This document shows positions 16,773 through 26,018 of a stretch of DNA of 64,000 nucleotides, piece by piece (position 1 is the first letter of the stretch; each line of letters starts with the position of its first letter). The notes under the pieces were generated by a model. It made no database searches, was not told the DNA's origin, and worked only from the letters and a program-made list of their open reading frames with translations. The DNA is from Bacteroidales bacterium. Its GTDB lineage: Bacteria > Bacteroidota > Bacteroidia > Bacteroidales > UBA932. Location: NCBI GenBank assembly GCA_022647615.1, contig JALCKZ010000001.1, positions 1,414,178 to 1,478,177 on the forward strand. Direction: 5' to 3'. The position numbers were made by a program, and so were the translations under genes.

Positions 16773-18025
16773 TGTCCCTAAGGGTTGTCATAACGGGAGC
16801 CGGAGTTATTTCTGCTGCCGGAGCCGGGGTGGGGCGGACTAAAGACTCCCTGCTGCGAGGCTACTCTAATATGCAACCTCTCAAGTATTTAAATACTATC
16901 CATACGGATGTGCCGTGTGCTGAGGTCCCGTACAGCAATGATGAATTAAAAGATTTTTTGGGCTTGCGCGGGGATGTTTTGATTACAAGGTCTGCATTGC
17001 TGGGCATTAGCGCTGCGCGTGAGGCTTTGGAGATGGCGGGCTTAAGCAATTCTGCTATTGCCGCCTCATTCCCGGATAAAAATATAAAGGTTGCATTTCT
17101 TAACGGCACTACCGTTGGCGGCATGGATTTTAGCGAGTTATACTATCGGGATTTTCTTAATAATGACTCTAAAAATCAATTTATTCAGTTACACGGAAGC
17201 GGGACTACAACTCTATCTATTGCCGAACGTACAGATGTAGATTACTGTTACGTTGATACTTTGTCTACTGCATGCAGCGCTGCTGCAAATGCCATAACCA
17301 TGGGGGCCGATTTGATTAAGTGCGGGAGAGCTGATATTGTGGTAGCAGGTGGTTGTGAGTGCATTACAAAGTATCATCTTAACGGGTTTTACTCATTGAT
17401 GATACTGGATACTAAGCCGTGCCGGCCATTTAATGCTGACCGTTCCGGACTTAATCTTGGTGAGGGCGCAGGTTTTATAGTGCTTGAGAGTGAGGAGATT
17501 GCCAAGGCAAGAGGGGTAAAGCCCATTGCAGAACTAACTGGTTATTCTAATGTTTGCGATGCTTTTCATCAGACGGCAATTTCTCCGGGAGGTGACGGTG
17601 CTGTGATTGCAATGAGAAATGCTTTAAAAATGAGCGGATTGCAATCTGATCAAATAGATTATATAAATGCTCACGGTACCGGAACCGCTAATAATGATTT
17701 ATCAGAGGGTACTGCAATTGATACTGTGTTTTGCGGTCATGTTCCTCCCGTTAGTTCCACAAAGGGAATGACGGGACATCCCACAAGTGCGGCTGGCGCC
17801 GTGGAGGCGGTCATTTGCCTGATTGCAATGCGGGAACACTTTATTCCTGCTAATCTGAGATTTACAGAGCAAATACCTGGTCTGAGTTTTGCTCCGGTTG
17901 CAAAAAGAATTGACAATGTTCAACTGAATAACGTGTTGTCAAATTCTTTTGGATTTGGCGGCAATGATACGTCCTTGATATTCTCAAAATATGAGGATGA
18001 TTGTAAAGTTGGAGGAGCAATGTAA
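16772..18025 (+). CDS. Beta-ketoacyl-ACP synthase (FabF-type)
   Basis: A 417-residue condensing enzyme with a full catalytic triad: Cys168 in STACSA, His301 in NAHGTGT and His336 in KGMTGHPTSAAG. Its length and motifs are those of FabF/KAS II. It would extend the aryl starter or the polyene with malonyl-ACP. Start and stop codons overlap those of the ACP and the next KS-like gene by one base each, which indicates coupled synthesis of the three proteins in fixed proportion. Confidence 0.9.
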   Translation: MSLRVVITGAGVISAAGAGVGRTKDSLLRGYSNMQPLKYLNTIHTDVPCAEVPYSNDELKDFLGLRGDVLITRSALLGISAAREALEMAGLSNSAIAASFPDKNIKVAFLNGTTVGGMDFSELYYRDFLNNDSKNQFIQLHGSGTTTLSIAERTDVDYCYVDTLSTACSAAANAITMGADLIKCGRADIVVAGGCECITKYHLNGFYSLMILDTKPCRPFNADRSGLNLGEGAGFIVLESEEIAKARGVKPIAELTGYSNVCDAFHQTAISPGGDGAVIAMRNALKMSGLQSDQIDYINAHGTGTANNDLSEGTAIDTVFCGHVPPVSSTKGMTGHPTSAAGAVEAVICLIAMREHFIPANLRFTEQIPGLSFAPVAKRIDNVQLNNVLSNSFGFGGNDTSLIFSKYEDDCKVGGAM

Positions 18026-19053
18026 TGGAGAGAAAAATGTACATAAACGGAGCCTCCGCAATCTCTATTCAGAAGCCTTTGACTGATGAGGGCATTTTTA
18101 ATCCGATAAAATCAGACGGTAAATTTGTTAAATGTCTGGAACCTGATTATAAGGAGTTTATTGCACCTCTTGCGGCACGCAGAATGAGTCCGATAGTTAA
18201 GCGCGCAATAGCTACATCTATGCGTGCATTAAAAGAGGCAAAAGTAGATGTTCCGGATGCAATAATTAATGGAACCGGCATTGGCTGTTTTGAGGATACT
18301 GACGGATTTATTACTGGTATGCTTGATAACCATGAGACTTTGCTTAAGCCAACGATGTTTATAAATTCGACTCCAAATACTGTAAGCTCGCAGGTTGCAA
18401 TTAAGCTGCGGTGTCACGGATATAACAATACCCATGTGCACAACGGAGCTGCTTTTGAGGGGGCCTTGCTGGATGGATGGATGCAGCTGCAAAATGGTGA
18501 TATTAAAACTGTTTTGCTTGGAGCGGGAGATGAAAGCAATGATGATTTGTTTAAGATTTTAGGACGCCTGGGCTGTTGGAATTTTGCTTTTTGTTCAGAG
18601 GGTTCTACAAGTTTTGTGATGTCTGTTAATAAAAGCGACAGTTCTTACTGCAGCGTAGATTCTGTTGAGAGTTATTACGTTTCTGATAAATACTCAAAAG
18701 AAACAAAAGAAAAAATTCGCAGAGAGAGGATGGCAGATTTTTTGAGCAGACACGGCTTGACGTTTGAAGATATTGATGTTGTTTTTACCGGAGAGGATGG
18801 GGACCCGTCAATTGAATCTATGTATGATTTTATTCCGGCAGGAATACCCAGGGGCATATATAAGAAGTTGTGCGGGGAATATTTTACCGCTTCTGCATAT
18901 GGTTTTTATGTTGTAGCAGAAATATTGAAACACAATGTGTTACCTGCACATCTGTCTTCCGATGGAAAGGAGCGGAAAGGATTAAAAAGAATTTTATTTG
19001 TGGATTCATGGATGGGGAGAAGTTATACTTTTGCCTTAATGAGCAAGGTATGA
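18025..19053 (+). CDS. Ketosynthase-like chain-length-factor type subunit, no active-site Cys
   Basis: A 342-residue protein with the thiolase-like fold of ketosynthases (INGTGIGCFEDTDGF, TPNTVSSQVA, AGDESNDD) but, at the place of the nucleophile, it reads HNGAAFEGALLDG without a cysteine. The catalytic histidine motifs are also absent. This is the pattern of chain-length factors, which pair with an active KS and shape its product, as with ApeO-ApeC. It overlaps the previous KS gene by one base, making that protein the likely partner. Confidence 0.78.
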   Translation: MERKMYINGASAISIQKPLTDEGIFNPIKSDGKFVKCLEPDYKEFIAPLAARRMSPIVKRAIATSMRALKEAKVDVPDAIINGTGIGCFEDTDGFITGMLDNHETLLKPTMFINSTPNTVSSQVAIKLRCHGYNNTHVHNGAAFEGALLDGWMQLQNGDIKTVLLGAGDESNDDLFKILGRLGCWNFAFCSEGSTSFVMSVNKSDSSYCSVDSVESYYVSDKYSKETKEKIRRERMADFLSRHGLTFEDIDVVFTGEDGDPSIESMYDFIPAGIPRGIYKKLCGEYFTASAYGFYVVAEILKHNVLPAHLSSDGKERKGLKRILFVDSWMGRSYTFALMSKV

Positions 19054-19098
19054 CAGTGAAAAATTTGAAGGTGTTTTAATTTTTAGATAGCGGAAAAT

Positions 19099-19461
19099 AT
19101 GAGCATGCTTAAACTGATTGTGACCTCTACTGTACAAAGTACATTTCTTGTTGCCGGGCAGGTGTTCCTTAAGTTTGCCTTGCAAAAGGTTGATAAAATG
19201 GGGTTTACATGGCATTGCATTAAACAGCTTTTTTGGAATTTTCCATTTTTGCTTTGCGGTCTGTGCATGGGAGCTGCAACTGTTTTGTGGTTTTATATTC
19301 TTAGACATTTCCCTTTCAGCGCGGCATATCCGCTTATAAGCATAAGTTATGTGCTTGGAACTTTTGTCTCTTTATTTATTTTCCATGAAAATATTCCGCC
19401 AATAAGATATGTTGGTATTGCGTTAATTATTATTGGAGTTGTATTTATTGCGCAGCAGTAA
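19099..19461 (+). CDS. Small EamA/SMR-type membrane protein
   Basis: A 120-residue protein with four predicted membrane helices (about residues 5-27, 40-62, 68-90 and 98-117), ending in GIALIIIGVVFIA as in EamA and small multidrug resistance proteins. The closest roles are those of the ArnE/F-type flippase subunits, which move lipid-linked molecules across the inner membrane. Its place inside the cluster suggests handling of a polyene-lipid or its glycosyl carrier; this is inference. Confidence 0.7.
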   Translation: MSMLKLIVTSTVQSTFLVAGQVFLKFALQKVDKMGFTWHCIKQLFWNFPFLLCGLCMGAATVLWFYILRHFPFSAAYPLISISYVLGTFVSLFIFHENIPPIRYVGIALIIIGVVFIAQQ

Positions 19462-19496
19462 TTTGAATGATATATAGATTTAGCAGTTAATAAGAT

Positions 19497-20138
19497 ATGA
19501 ATTTTAGAAAGATTAATTTAAGACTGATTGCGGCCTTTTTGCCTTTGGCGGCGCTTGCATTTCTGCCGCTTTCATCTGAGAAGCTGTCGGGAGCAGAACA
19601 GCCTGCGGATCCTGACAAACCAATGTATGACAAGATTATTGCTACTGCAAAAGCGGTGAATACGCTTGAATGCAATTTCTCTGAAACTAAGACAATTGCA
19701 GTGCTGGCAAACCCAATATACAGGAGCGGGAAACTTTACTATCGCAAGCCAAATAATATGAGATGGGAATACTCAAAGAAAGAATACGGAGTTTGCGGGC
19801 CCAAGGGTAATTACATGGTCAGAGATGGGAAAAGAGACAGCGGAGGAAGCAGAGCTTTTGCTATGATAAGCAGAATTACTACCTCTTTTATGAACGGGTC
19901 TCCAATTGACAGAAAGAATTTTTCTCTTAATTATCATCCCGACAGAGAGGGATTTGTTGTTGTGTTAATGCCTAAGAATCCAAAGATTAAGGCGACACTA
20001 GATTATATCATGATGCACTTTGATACGCAAAGCGGGTACATAAAATCTTTTGAGATGCATCATCAAAATGATGCAACAAAAATTACTTTCTCAAACAGAC
20101 AAACTAATCAGCAGATAGATGACGATATTTTTGAATAG
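19497..20138 (+). CDS. LolA-like periplasmic carrier of the polyene cluster
   Basis: A 213-residue exported protein: a signal peptide (residues 1 to about 30) followed by a LolA fold with the segment YYRKPNNMRWEYSKKEYG and later NYHPDREGFVVVLMPKN. LolA homologues carry lipoproteins across the periplasm, and a LolA-like protein is a regular member of aryl-polyene clusters, next to the MMPL exporter, where it is thought to shuttle the polyene lipid. It is followed after three bases by a dehydratase gene. It carries a CTGTCGGGA motif within the signal-peptide coding region. Confidence 0.8.
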   Translation: MNFRKINLRLIAAFLPLAALAFLPLSSEKLSGAEQPADPDKPMYDKIIATAKAVNTLECNFSETKTIAVLANPIYRSGKLYYRKPNNMRWEYSKKEYGVCGPKGNYMVRDGKRDSGGSRAFAMISRITTSFMNGSPIDRKNFSLNYHPDREGFVVVLMPKNPKIKATLDYIMMHFDTQSGYIKSFEMHHQNDATKITFSNRQTNQQIDDDIFE

Positions 20139-20141
20139 AAT

Positions 20142-20573
20142 ATGAAACAGGAAGAATTGTATACAATTAAAGAGTTTAAGACGGATGGCGCAACAATTTG
20201 TGCATCAGTTGTTTTTAATAAAGAACATTGGATTTATCAGGCACATTTTCCTCAGCGTCCGGTTACTCCGGGAGCAATGGTTTTACAGGTTGCGGAAGAT
20301 TTGATTAGTAAGGCAATGGGGAAGCAATTTAAAATGGTTACCTCAAAAAATACAAGGTTTTTTAATGTTATTACGCCTAATGGGGAGGAGGTTTGCTTTA
20401 ATATCTCTTACAAGAGATTGGCGGAGAACTGGGTTGAGATAGGGAAGAACGTTGGAATTAATGAGACAGGTCCTTCCGGAGTTTGCAGGCTTATTGATAC
20501 AACTTGCGACGTATCTGACGTTTCCGGCAAAATATCCTATGCTAAAATTTCAGCAGTTTATAACTGTTACTAA
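20142..20573 (+). CDS. 3-hydroxyacyl-ACP dehydratase, hot-dog fold (ApeI/FabZ-like)
   Basis: A 143-residue hot-dog enzyme with the canonical active-site segment AHFPQRPVTPGAMVLQVAED, of which His35 is catalytic; this contrasts with the degenerate paralogue at 13597. It would remove water to create each trans double bond. It sits three bases after the LolA-like gene. Together the two hot-dog proteins could form a heterodimer as described for ApeI/ApeP in Gram-negative aryl-polyene pathways; that pairing is inference here. Confidence 0.8.
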   Translation: MKQEELYTIKEFKTDGATICASVVFNKEHWIYQAHFPQRPVTPGAMVLQVAEDLISKAMGKQFKMVTSKNTRFFNVITPNGEEVCFNISYKRLAENWVEIGKNVGINETGPSGVCRLIDTTCDVSDVSGKISYAKISAVYNCY

Positions 20574-20596
20574 CAGTATTTTATTGACATAATTCA

Positions 20597-21346
20597 ATGA
20601 ATAGAGCCGATGAATTAAAAGCTTGCGTACTGCTGCCATCTTACAATAACTGTGGGACGGCTGGGCAAGTTGTTGATTCATTGGTTGAAGCGGGATATAA
20701 AGTGATTGCCGTAAATGACGGTTCAACAGATGGTACCGGAGACATTTTTATCGGACGCAAAGAAAAACTGGCCGCGCTGATTTCTTACTCTAAAAACAGA
20801 GGGAAAGGTTATGCTTTGGCATTAGGGTTAAAAAAAGCAAATGAACTTGGCTTTGCGCTTGCAATCTCTATAGATGCCGACGGACAACATACTTTGCAAT
20901 GCATTGACAATATGATTAATGCAGAAGAAAATATATCTTCTGAAAATACTATTGTAATTGGCAGCCGCGGCATGAGGGGCAAAGACGGAAAGAGCAAGTT
21001 TGCAAACAACTTCTCAAATTTCTGGTTTACCGTTCAGACTGGTTTTAAACTTCCCGATACTCAAAGCGGGTGCAGAATTTACCCGGTCAAAAAACTGTCG
21101 GGAATACACTATTTTACTACAAGGTATGAATTTGAACTGGAGATACTTGTGCGTGCTGCATGGAGAGGCATGGATATTTTACCTGTGCCTATAGAGGCTG
21201 TTTATGAGCAAGTTAACAGGGTGTCTCATTTCCGTCCGGGTACAGATTTTACCCGCATTTCTGTTTTAAATATTTTTTTGACAATTTTAGCGCCAATATA
21301 TGGTTACCCTAAAAAGCTGATTTACAGATGGAGAAATTCTTCTTAA
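20597..21346 (+). CDS. Family 2 glycosyltransferase (DPM1-like)
   Basis: A 249-residue GT-A enzyme with LLPSYNN at the N-terminus, NDGSTDGT, the metal-binding SIDADGQH, and the conserved QSGCRIYP/TRYEFELEI segments. It resembles dolichol- or undecaprenyl-phosphate mannosyltransferases but lacks membrane helices. In the cluster it would attach a sugar to the polyene or to its lipid anchor. Its 3' end overlaps the start of the MMPL gene by 19 bases, which indicates translational coupling. Confidence 0.83.
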   Translation: MNRADELKACVLLPSYNNCGTAGQVVDSLVEAGYKVIAVNDGSTDGTGDIFIGRKEKLAALISYSKNRGKGYALALGLKKANELGFALAISIDADGQHTLQCIDNMINAEENISSENTIVIGSRGMRGKDGKSKFANNFSNFWFTVQTGFKLPDTQSGCRIYPVKKLSGIHYFTTRYEFELEILVRAAWRGMDILPVPIEAVYEQVNRVSHFRPGTDFTRISVLNIFLTILAPIYGYPKKLIYRWRNSS

Positions 21347-24300
21347 AAATATATGATTTTTTTGCCCATGGCAGAAGAAAATGGGCATTTATAATCCCCG
21401 GAATCCTTGCGCTTCTTTTTGCCGGTGCGGCATGTCTCATTAACATGAATGAGGATATAGCAGGCTTCCTTCCTTACGGGAGCGGCAAAGCTCATAGGCA
21501 GAGTCAGTTCATTTACAAGAATTTAAGAATGGCTGACAAGGTGATGGTTATAATCTCCGCAGATGACTTGAGGCATTATCAGAAAACAGCAGACGATTCT
21601 TTGGCTGAGGCATTTGGTGACACTCTGACAGAAACGGATAAAAGGATAAATGTCCTTACCAGGGCTGCAGATGATTTTTCTGACCGCTATGATATGTCCG
21701 GCATTAAGGGTGTTAAAGACGCTCAGACAAGAATTGATGCCGTTGCTTATATGAATGTGACTGATTTTCTTGTTTCCAATATGCCGTATTTCCTTGAGAA
21801 AGAGGATTATGACAGAGCCGATTCCATAATTGCCGCGGGAGGAATTGCCGATATTTTGAAGGAGGACAGGAGCCAGATATTGTCACCGCAGGGGACGGTT
21901 TTGCAGCAGGGAATTGTGAGCGATCCTCTCCACTTTTCTAAACCTATTCTTGATAGGCTTGGGAAAATGGGCATGGACAGTGATTATAAAATTATTGGAG
22001 ACTACCTGTTTACGGGAGATTCAACAAGGATAATAATGACTCTTACTTCTGCTTACGGGGGAAGCGAGACCAGAAGAAATAAGCAGCTTGTAAAGAGTCT
22101 GGAAAAAATAAGAGATTCTGTAACAGCTGATAATAAAGGAGTTAAAGTTGACTTTCTAGGCTCGCCAGTTATTGCAGTTACAAATTCCATTAGGATGCAT
22201 AAAGATTCTGTGAGATGTTCTATGCTGGCGCTATTCCTGATAATTTTATTGCTGGGCTGGTATTTTAGAAAGTTAAAACCTATAATTTTAATTTGCATTC
22301 CTGTTGTGTTTGGTGTCTTGTTTGGCCTTGCCTGGATGGGACTCTTCCAAACCAGTGTTTCTGCAATTGCACTCTCCGCAAGTTCTGTAATTCTTGGAAT
22401 TGGGGTGGATTATGCATTGGTATATTCTACACGGCTCGGATTTGTAGGAAATTCAAGGCAGGCACTGAAAGATATTGTGTCTCCGATGGTTACAGGAAAT
22501 ATCACAACCGTTGGCGCATTCTTCAGTTTGCTTGTTATGAGCGCAGCCGGCATGAGAGACTTTGGGTTATTTGCCGCCATTTCTTTGATAGGTGTAATAC
22601 TATTTGTTGTAATATTCTTGCCGCATTGGGTTGGAGAAAAACAATACAAATCAATAGAGAGCGGCTGGATGGGAAGATGGACAAATCTGAAAATGGAGGA
22701 GAAAAATTGGATTGTCTGGGGCGTAGTTGTTGCGACAGTTATATTATTCTTCTTCTCTCAAAGAGTGAAATTTAACGGAGACTTTAACAAAATAAATTAC
22801 ATGACATCCCGCCAGCGCGCAGATATGGAGGAGTTTAATGCTCATACTGCAGCTGCCGGAAATGTTGCCGTTTATGCTGTAGCACAGGGCAATACAATGG
22901 ATCAGGCGCTGACACAGTATGAATCACTAAAGTCTTTTGCCAATAAAGCTGTCGGGAGCAAAGTGTCATTGCAAAGCAAGGGGCTGGAAAATTTCTTGCC
23001 TTCTAGAAAGACTCAGGGTGAGAGGATTGCAATGTGGAATGAATGGGTGGATAAACACAGATCCGGCCTTAACAGTTCTTTGGAGAGTAATGCCTCTTCT
23101 GCCGGATTCAGCAAAGATGCCTTTGCGCCGTTCAGAAGAATTATGAACAAGGAGTTTCTGGTTCATGATGCCGACTTCTTTAAACCTTTGACTTCTACCT
23201 TGTTGAGCGGTTATATTCTAAAGGATACAACAGGCAAGGCGCTGATATTGACAATACTTTATACTCCGGAAAAAAATCTGCCAAAAATATATAAGATGTT
23301 TGATGCGGATAAAAATGTATCTAATCTTAAGAAGGTTGCACAGTCTGAGTCTGTCTCCGGCAAGCACCATCATGAGAGCGTAAATGAGCCATTCTTGTTT
23401 GACTCATTCTCAATGACGGATGAGATGATAGATGTTTTGCAGGGAGATTTTAACTGGGTTCTGTTCATCTGCAGTTTCTTGGTATTCGGCTTCTTATGGT
23501 GGGCGTTTGGAAGAGTTGAGACTGCATTGATTGCTTTTCTTCCAATGGTTGTGAGCTGGATATGGATTACAGGATTGATGGGTTTATTTGGCACAAGTTT
23601 TAATATAGTGAATATAATTCTGGCCACATTTATTTTTGGAATGGGGGATGATTATACAATCTTTATTGTTGACGGCTGCGCGTATGAATATGCATATAAC
23701 AAGAAATTGCTGGCCTCTTACAAAACAAGTGTAACTCTCTCAGCAATAACAATGTTAATAGGCATTGGCTCCCTTGTTTTTGCGGTCCATCCTGCAATGC
23801 GTTCTCTTGGAGAAGTTGCAATAATAGGAATGATATGCGTTGTTGCAATGGCATTTGTTCTTCCTCCTCTTTTGTTCCGCTGGATTACAACTTGCAAATA
23901 TGACGGTAGCCGCAGCTTAAGGTTTGCTCCTGCTAAACTTATTGACATACTGGTCTCTGCGTATTGCGCAATTGTATTTTTCTGTGTCAGTTTGTGGCTG
24001 AATATTAAGTGTATGTTTGTATCGGAGAGAGATACTTCCAAGTTGCACAAGAGTCTGCAAAACACTGCAAAATTTGTTGTAAAATACATGCCGCGTGTTG
24101 GGCATACGCTTATAAATGAGAGCAATGAAACATTTGAAAAACCTTCAGTTATTATTTGCAATCACCAGAGCCATTTGGATTTGATGTATCTGCTTCAGAT
24201 TTCTCCAAAAATTATTGTGCTTACAAATCACTGGGTATGGCACTCTCCGTTCTATGGAAAAATAATTCGCAAAGCGCAGTTCATTTCTGTAGAAGACGGA

Positions 24301-25065
24301 TTTGAAAATTGTGTTGAACCGTTGAAACAGCTTGTAGATGAAGGATATTCAATTGCAATTTTCCCGGAGGGAACGCGCAGCTCAGATTGCAGTATTCTGC
24401 CTTTCCATAACGGTGCTTTCTATCTTGCAGAAAAATTAAATCTGGATATTGTACCTATAATTTTCCATGGCATAGGACATGTTCTGCCAAAGAGAGAAAT
24501 GATATTCAGAAAAGGTTCCGTTGTTACAAAGATTCTCCCAAGAATATCTTCTGAAGAGTTGAAGAACGGAATTAAATACGGAGATAAACCTTTAAGACAA
24601 GCTCAGATATTCAGACAATTGTACATAAAAGAATACAATTCAATTGTAAAAGAAAGAGAGAATTTTGCCTACTTGTATGACCGCATAAGAGGATTTTATA
24701 TGTATAAAGGTGCCGATATTTTAAAGGCTGCTGATGAAGAGCTTGCAGTTCTAAAGAATTATCCGGGACATGCATGGAATTCTGCTAATGACGGTTCATT
24801 TGACGCAAAGGTTCTGGCTATTCCGCAGAACGGAACGGTATGTTATGAAGATTGCAAAATGGGTGTTGAGCCTTTGGCTGTTGCATTAATGAGGAATGAC
24901 GTAAAAGTTATGATATCCGCCGATAATGATGAAGATGCAGATTTGCTGAGGGTAATATCTGAGAATTGCGGAGGCAATCTTGTTTTTGGAAAAGCATCAA
25001 AAGTGCCTGTGTCTGAAGAGGTTGTTAAGACAGATGACATGCCTGACGAGCCTGTATTATTTTAG
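21328..25065 (+). CDS. MMPL/RND exporter fused to a PlsC-type acyltransferase
   Basis: A 1245-residue inner-membrane protein. Residues 1 to about 880 are an MMPL-family exporter with two six-helix bundles (about 18-40 plus 290-460, then 470-490 plus 710-880) and two periplasmic domains; the second bundle includes FGMGDDYTIFIVDG, with acidic residues placed as in proton-driven RND pumps. Residues about 905-1090 are a 1-acyl-glycerol-3-phosphate-type acyltransferase with NHQSHLD near 945 and FPEGTRS near 1012. The last 150 residues (from FYMYKGADILKAADEELAVL) are a further domain that I cannot name. The protein would move the polyene lipid outward and acylate it. Similar MMPL-acyltransferase fusions occur in Bacteroidetes flexirubin-type clusters. 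Confidence 0.82.
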   Translation: MEKFFLKIYDFFAHGRRKWAFIIPGILALLFAGAACLINMNEDIAGFLPYGSGKAHRQSQFIYKNLRMADKVMVIISADDLRHYQKTADDSLAEAFGDTLTETDKRINVLTRAADDFSDRYDMSGIKGVKDAQTRIDAVAYMNVTDFLVSNMPYFLEKEDYDRADSIIAAGGIADILKEDRSQILSPQGTVLQQGIVSDPLHFSKPILDRLGKMGMDSDYKIIGDYLFTGDSTRIIMTLTSAYGGSETRRNKQLVKSLEKIRDSVTADNKGVKVDFLGSPVIAVTNSIRMHKDSVRCSMLALFLIILLLGWYFRKLKPIILICIPVVFGVLFGLAWMGLFQTSVSAIALSASSVILGIGVDYALVYSTRLGFVGNSRQALKDIVSPMVTGNITTVGAFFSLLVMSAAGMRDFGLFAAISLIGVILFVVIFLPHWVGEKQYKSIESGWMGRWTNLKMEEKNWIVWGVVVATVILFFFSQRVKFNGDFNKINYMTSRQRADMEEFNAHTAAAGNVAVYAVAQGNTMDQALTQYESLKSFANKAVGSKVSLQSKGLENFLPSRKTQGERIAMWNEWVDKHRSGLNSSLESNASSAGFSKDAFAPFRRIMNKEFLVHDADFFKPLTSTLLSGYILKDTTGKALILTILYTPEKNLPKIYKMFDADKNVSNLKKVAQSESVSGKHHHESVNEPFLFDSFSMTDEMIDVLQGDFNWVLFICSFLVFGFLWWAFGRVETALIAFLPMVVSWIWITGLMGLFGTSFNIVNIILATFIFGMGDDYTIFIVDGCAYEYAYNKKLLASYKTSVTLSAITMLIGIGSLVFAVHPAMRSLGEVAIIGMICVVAMAFVLPPLLFRWITTCKYDGSRSLRFAPAKLIDILVSAYCAIVFFCVSLWLNIKCMFVSERDTSKLHKSLQNTAKFVVKYMPRVGHTLINESNETFEKPSVIICNHQSHLDLMYLLQISPKIIVLTNHWVWHSPFYGKIIRKAQFISVEDGFENCVEPLKQLVDEGYSIAIFPEGTRSSDCSILPFHNGAFYLAEKLNLDIVPIIFHGIGHVLPKREMIFRKGSVVTKILPRISSEELKNGIKYGDKPLRQAQIFRQLYIKEYNSIVKERENFAYLYDRIRGFYMYKGADILKAADEELAVLKNYPGHAWNSANDGSFDAKVLAIPQNGTVCYEDCKMGVEPLAVALMRNDVKVMISADNDEDADLLRVISENCGGNLVFGKASKVPVSEEVVKTDDMPDEPVLF

Positions 25066-25067
25066 AG

Positions 25068-26018
25068 ATGAAAAAGATTTTTTTGATAGCGGTTCTTGCT
25101 TTATTTTTTTTACTCCCGACAGTTTCTTCTTTTGCAAGCAAAAGTTCCCTCTCTCTTGCGGATGATTCTTTGTTGGAGCACAGGGGAGTGAGGCTGTGGC
25201 CCGCTTCCAAACCGGGTGATAATACTCACAGAGTTAAGTTGTTTGCTTATATCCCAAAGAGTGCGGAATACACTGTATATAGCAATCCAAGTCCGACAAC
25301 AATTTCTTCCAAGTGTCCTGCAATAATAATTTTTCCAGGAGGAAGTTATTGTTACCTGGGGATAAATGTTGAAGGGCATGATATTGCAAAATTCATGAAA
25401 AACAACGGGGTTGCCGCATTCGTATTGCGTTATCGGACAGGAATGTATGGCAATCATTATCCGGATGCTTATGAAGATTACAAGCATACCGTTGATTATA
25501 TTAAGGCCGGTGTGCGCAGCGGCAAATGGAATATTGACACAACAAAGATTGGAGTTATTGGTTTTTCCGCGGGGGGACATCTTGCAGGGTGTGCGGCGCT
25601 TGACAGTAATCCTCATTACCGTCCGGCATTTGCAGGGATGATATATCCGGTGATTAGCATGAATAAGCCATGGTCAAATAAAAAATCTAGAAGGAACCTT
25701 TTGCATGGCGCAGGCTATTTGTGCAATTGGACTACAAAATGCGACGAAAAGGTCATGAATTTGTATTCACTTGAAGATCATGTATATCCAGGTATGGCTC
25801 CCGTTTTTATCATGCAATGCAAAGATGATAAGACCGTGAGCATACAAAATAGTACTATCTTTATTGAGAAGTTGCAAGAGGCAAACGTGCAGGATTGTGA
25901 GTGGCATGTTTTTGAGCGGGGGGGACACGGTTTTGGACTTAATCCCATATCTGGTTCCGATGCGGCCGGATGGAGCAATATGTTTATTAAATGGCTGAAA
26001 AAATTATGGCAGAAATAA
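25068..26018 (+). CDS. Exported alpha/beta hydrolase (BD-FAE/acetylesterase-like)
   Basis: A 316-residue secreted hydrolase with a signal peptide (residues 1 to about 23), an oxyanion segment FPGGSY, the nucleophile elbow GFSAGGH and a C-terminal catalytic histidine in GGHGFGLNP. Such enzymes remove acetyl or other acyl groups from sugars. Located two bases after the exporter gene and overlapping the next acyltransferase gene by 28 bases, it is likely to trim the exported polyene lipid or its glycan; this is inference. One CTGTCGGGA motif (reverse orientation) is in the signal-peptide region. Confidence 0.8.
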   Translation: MKKIFLIAVLALFFLLPTVSSFASKSSLSLADDSLLEHRGVRLWPASKPGDNTHRVKLFAYIPKSAEYTVYSNPSPTTISSKCPAIIIFPGGSYCYLGINVEGHDIAKFMKNNGVAAFVLRYRTGMYGNHYPDAYEDYKHTVDYIKAGVRSGKWNIDTTKIGVIGFSAGGHLAGCAALDSNPHYRPAFAGMIYPVISMNKPWSNKKSRRNLLHGAGYLCNWTTKCDEKVMNLYSLEDHVYPGMAPVFIMQCKDDKTVSIQNSTIFIEKLQEANVQDCEWHVFERGGHGFGLNPISGSDAAGWSNMFIKWLKKLWQK

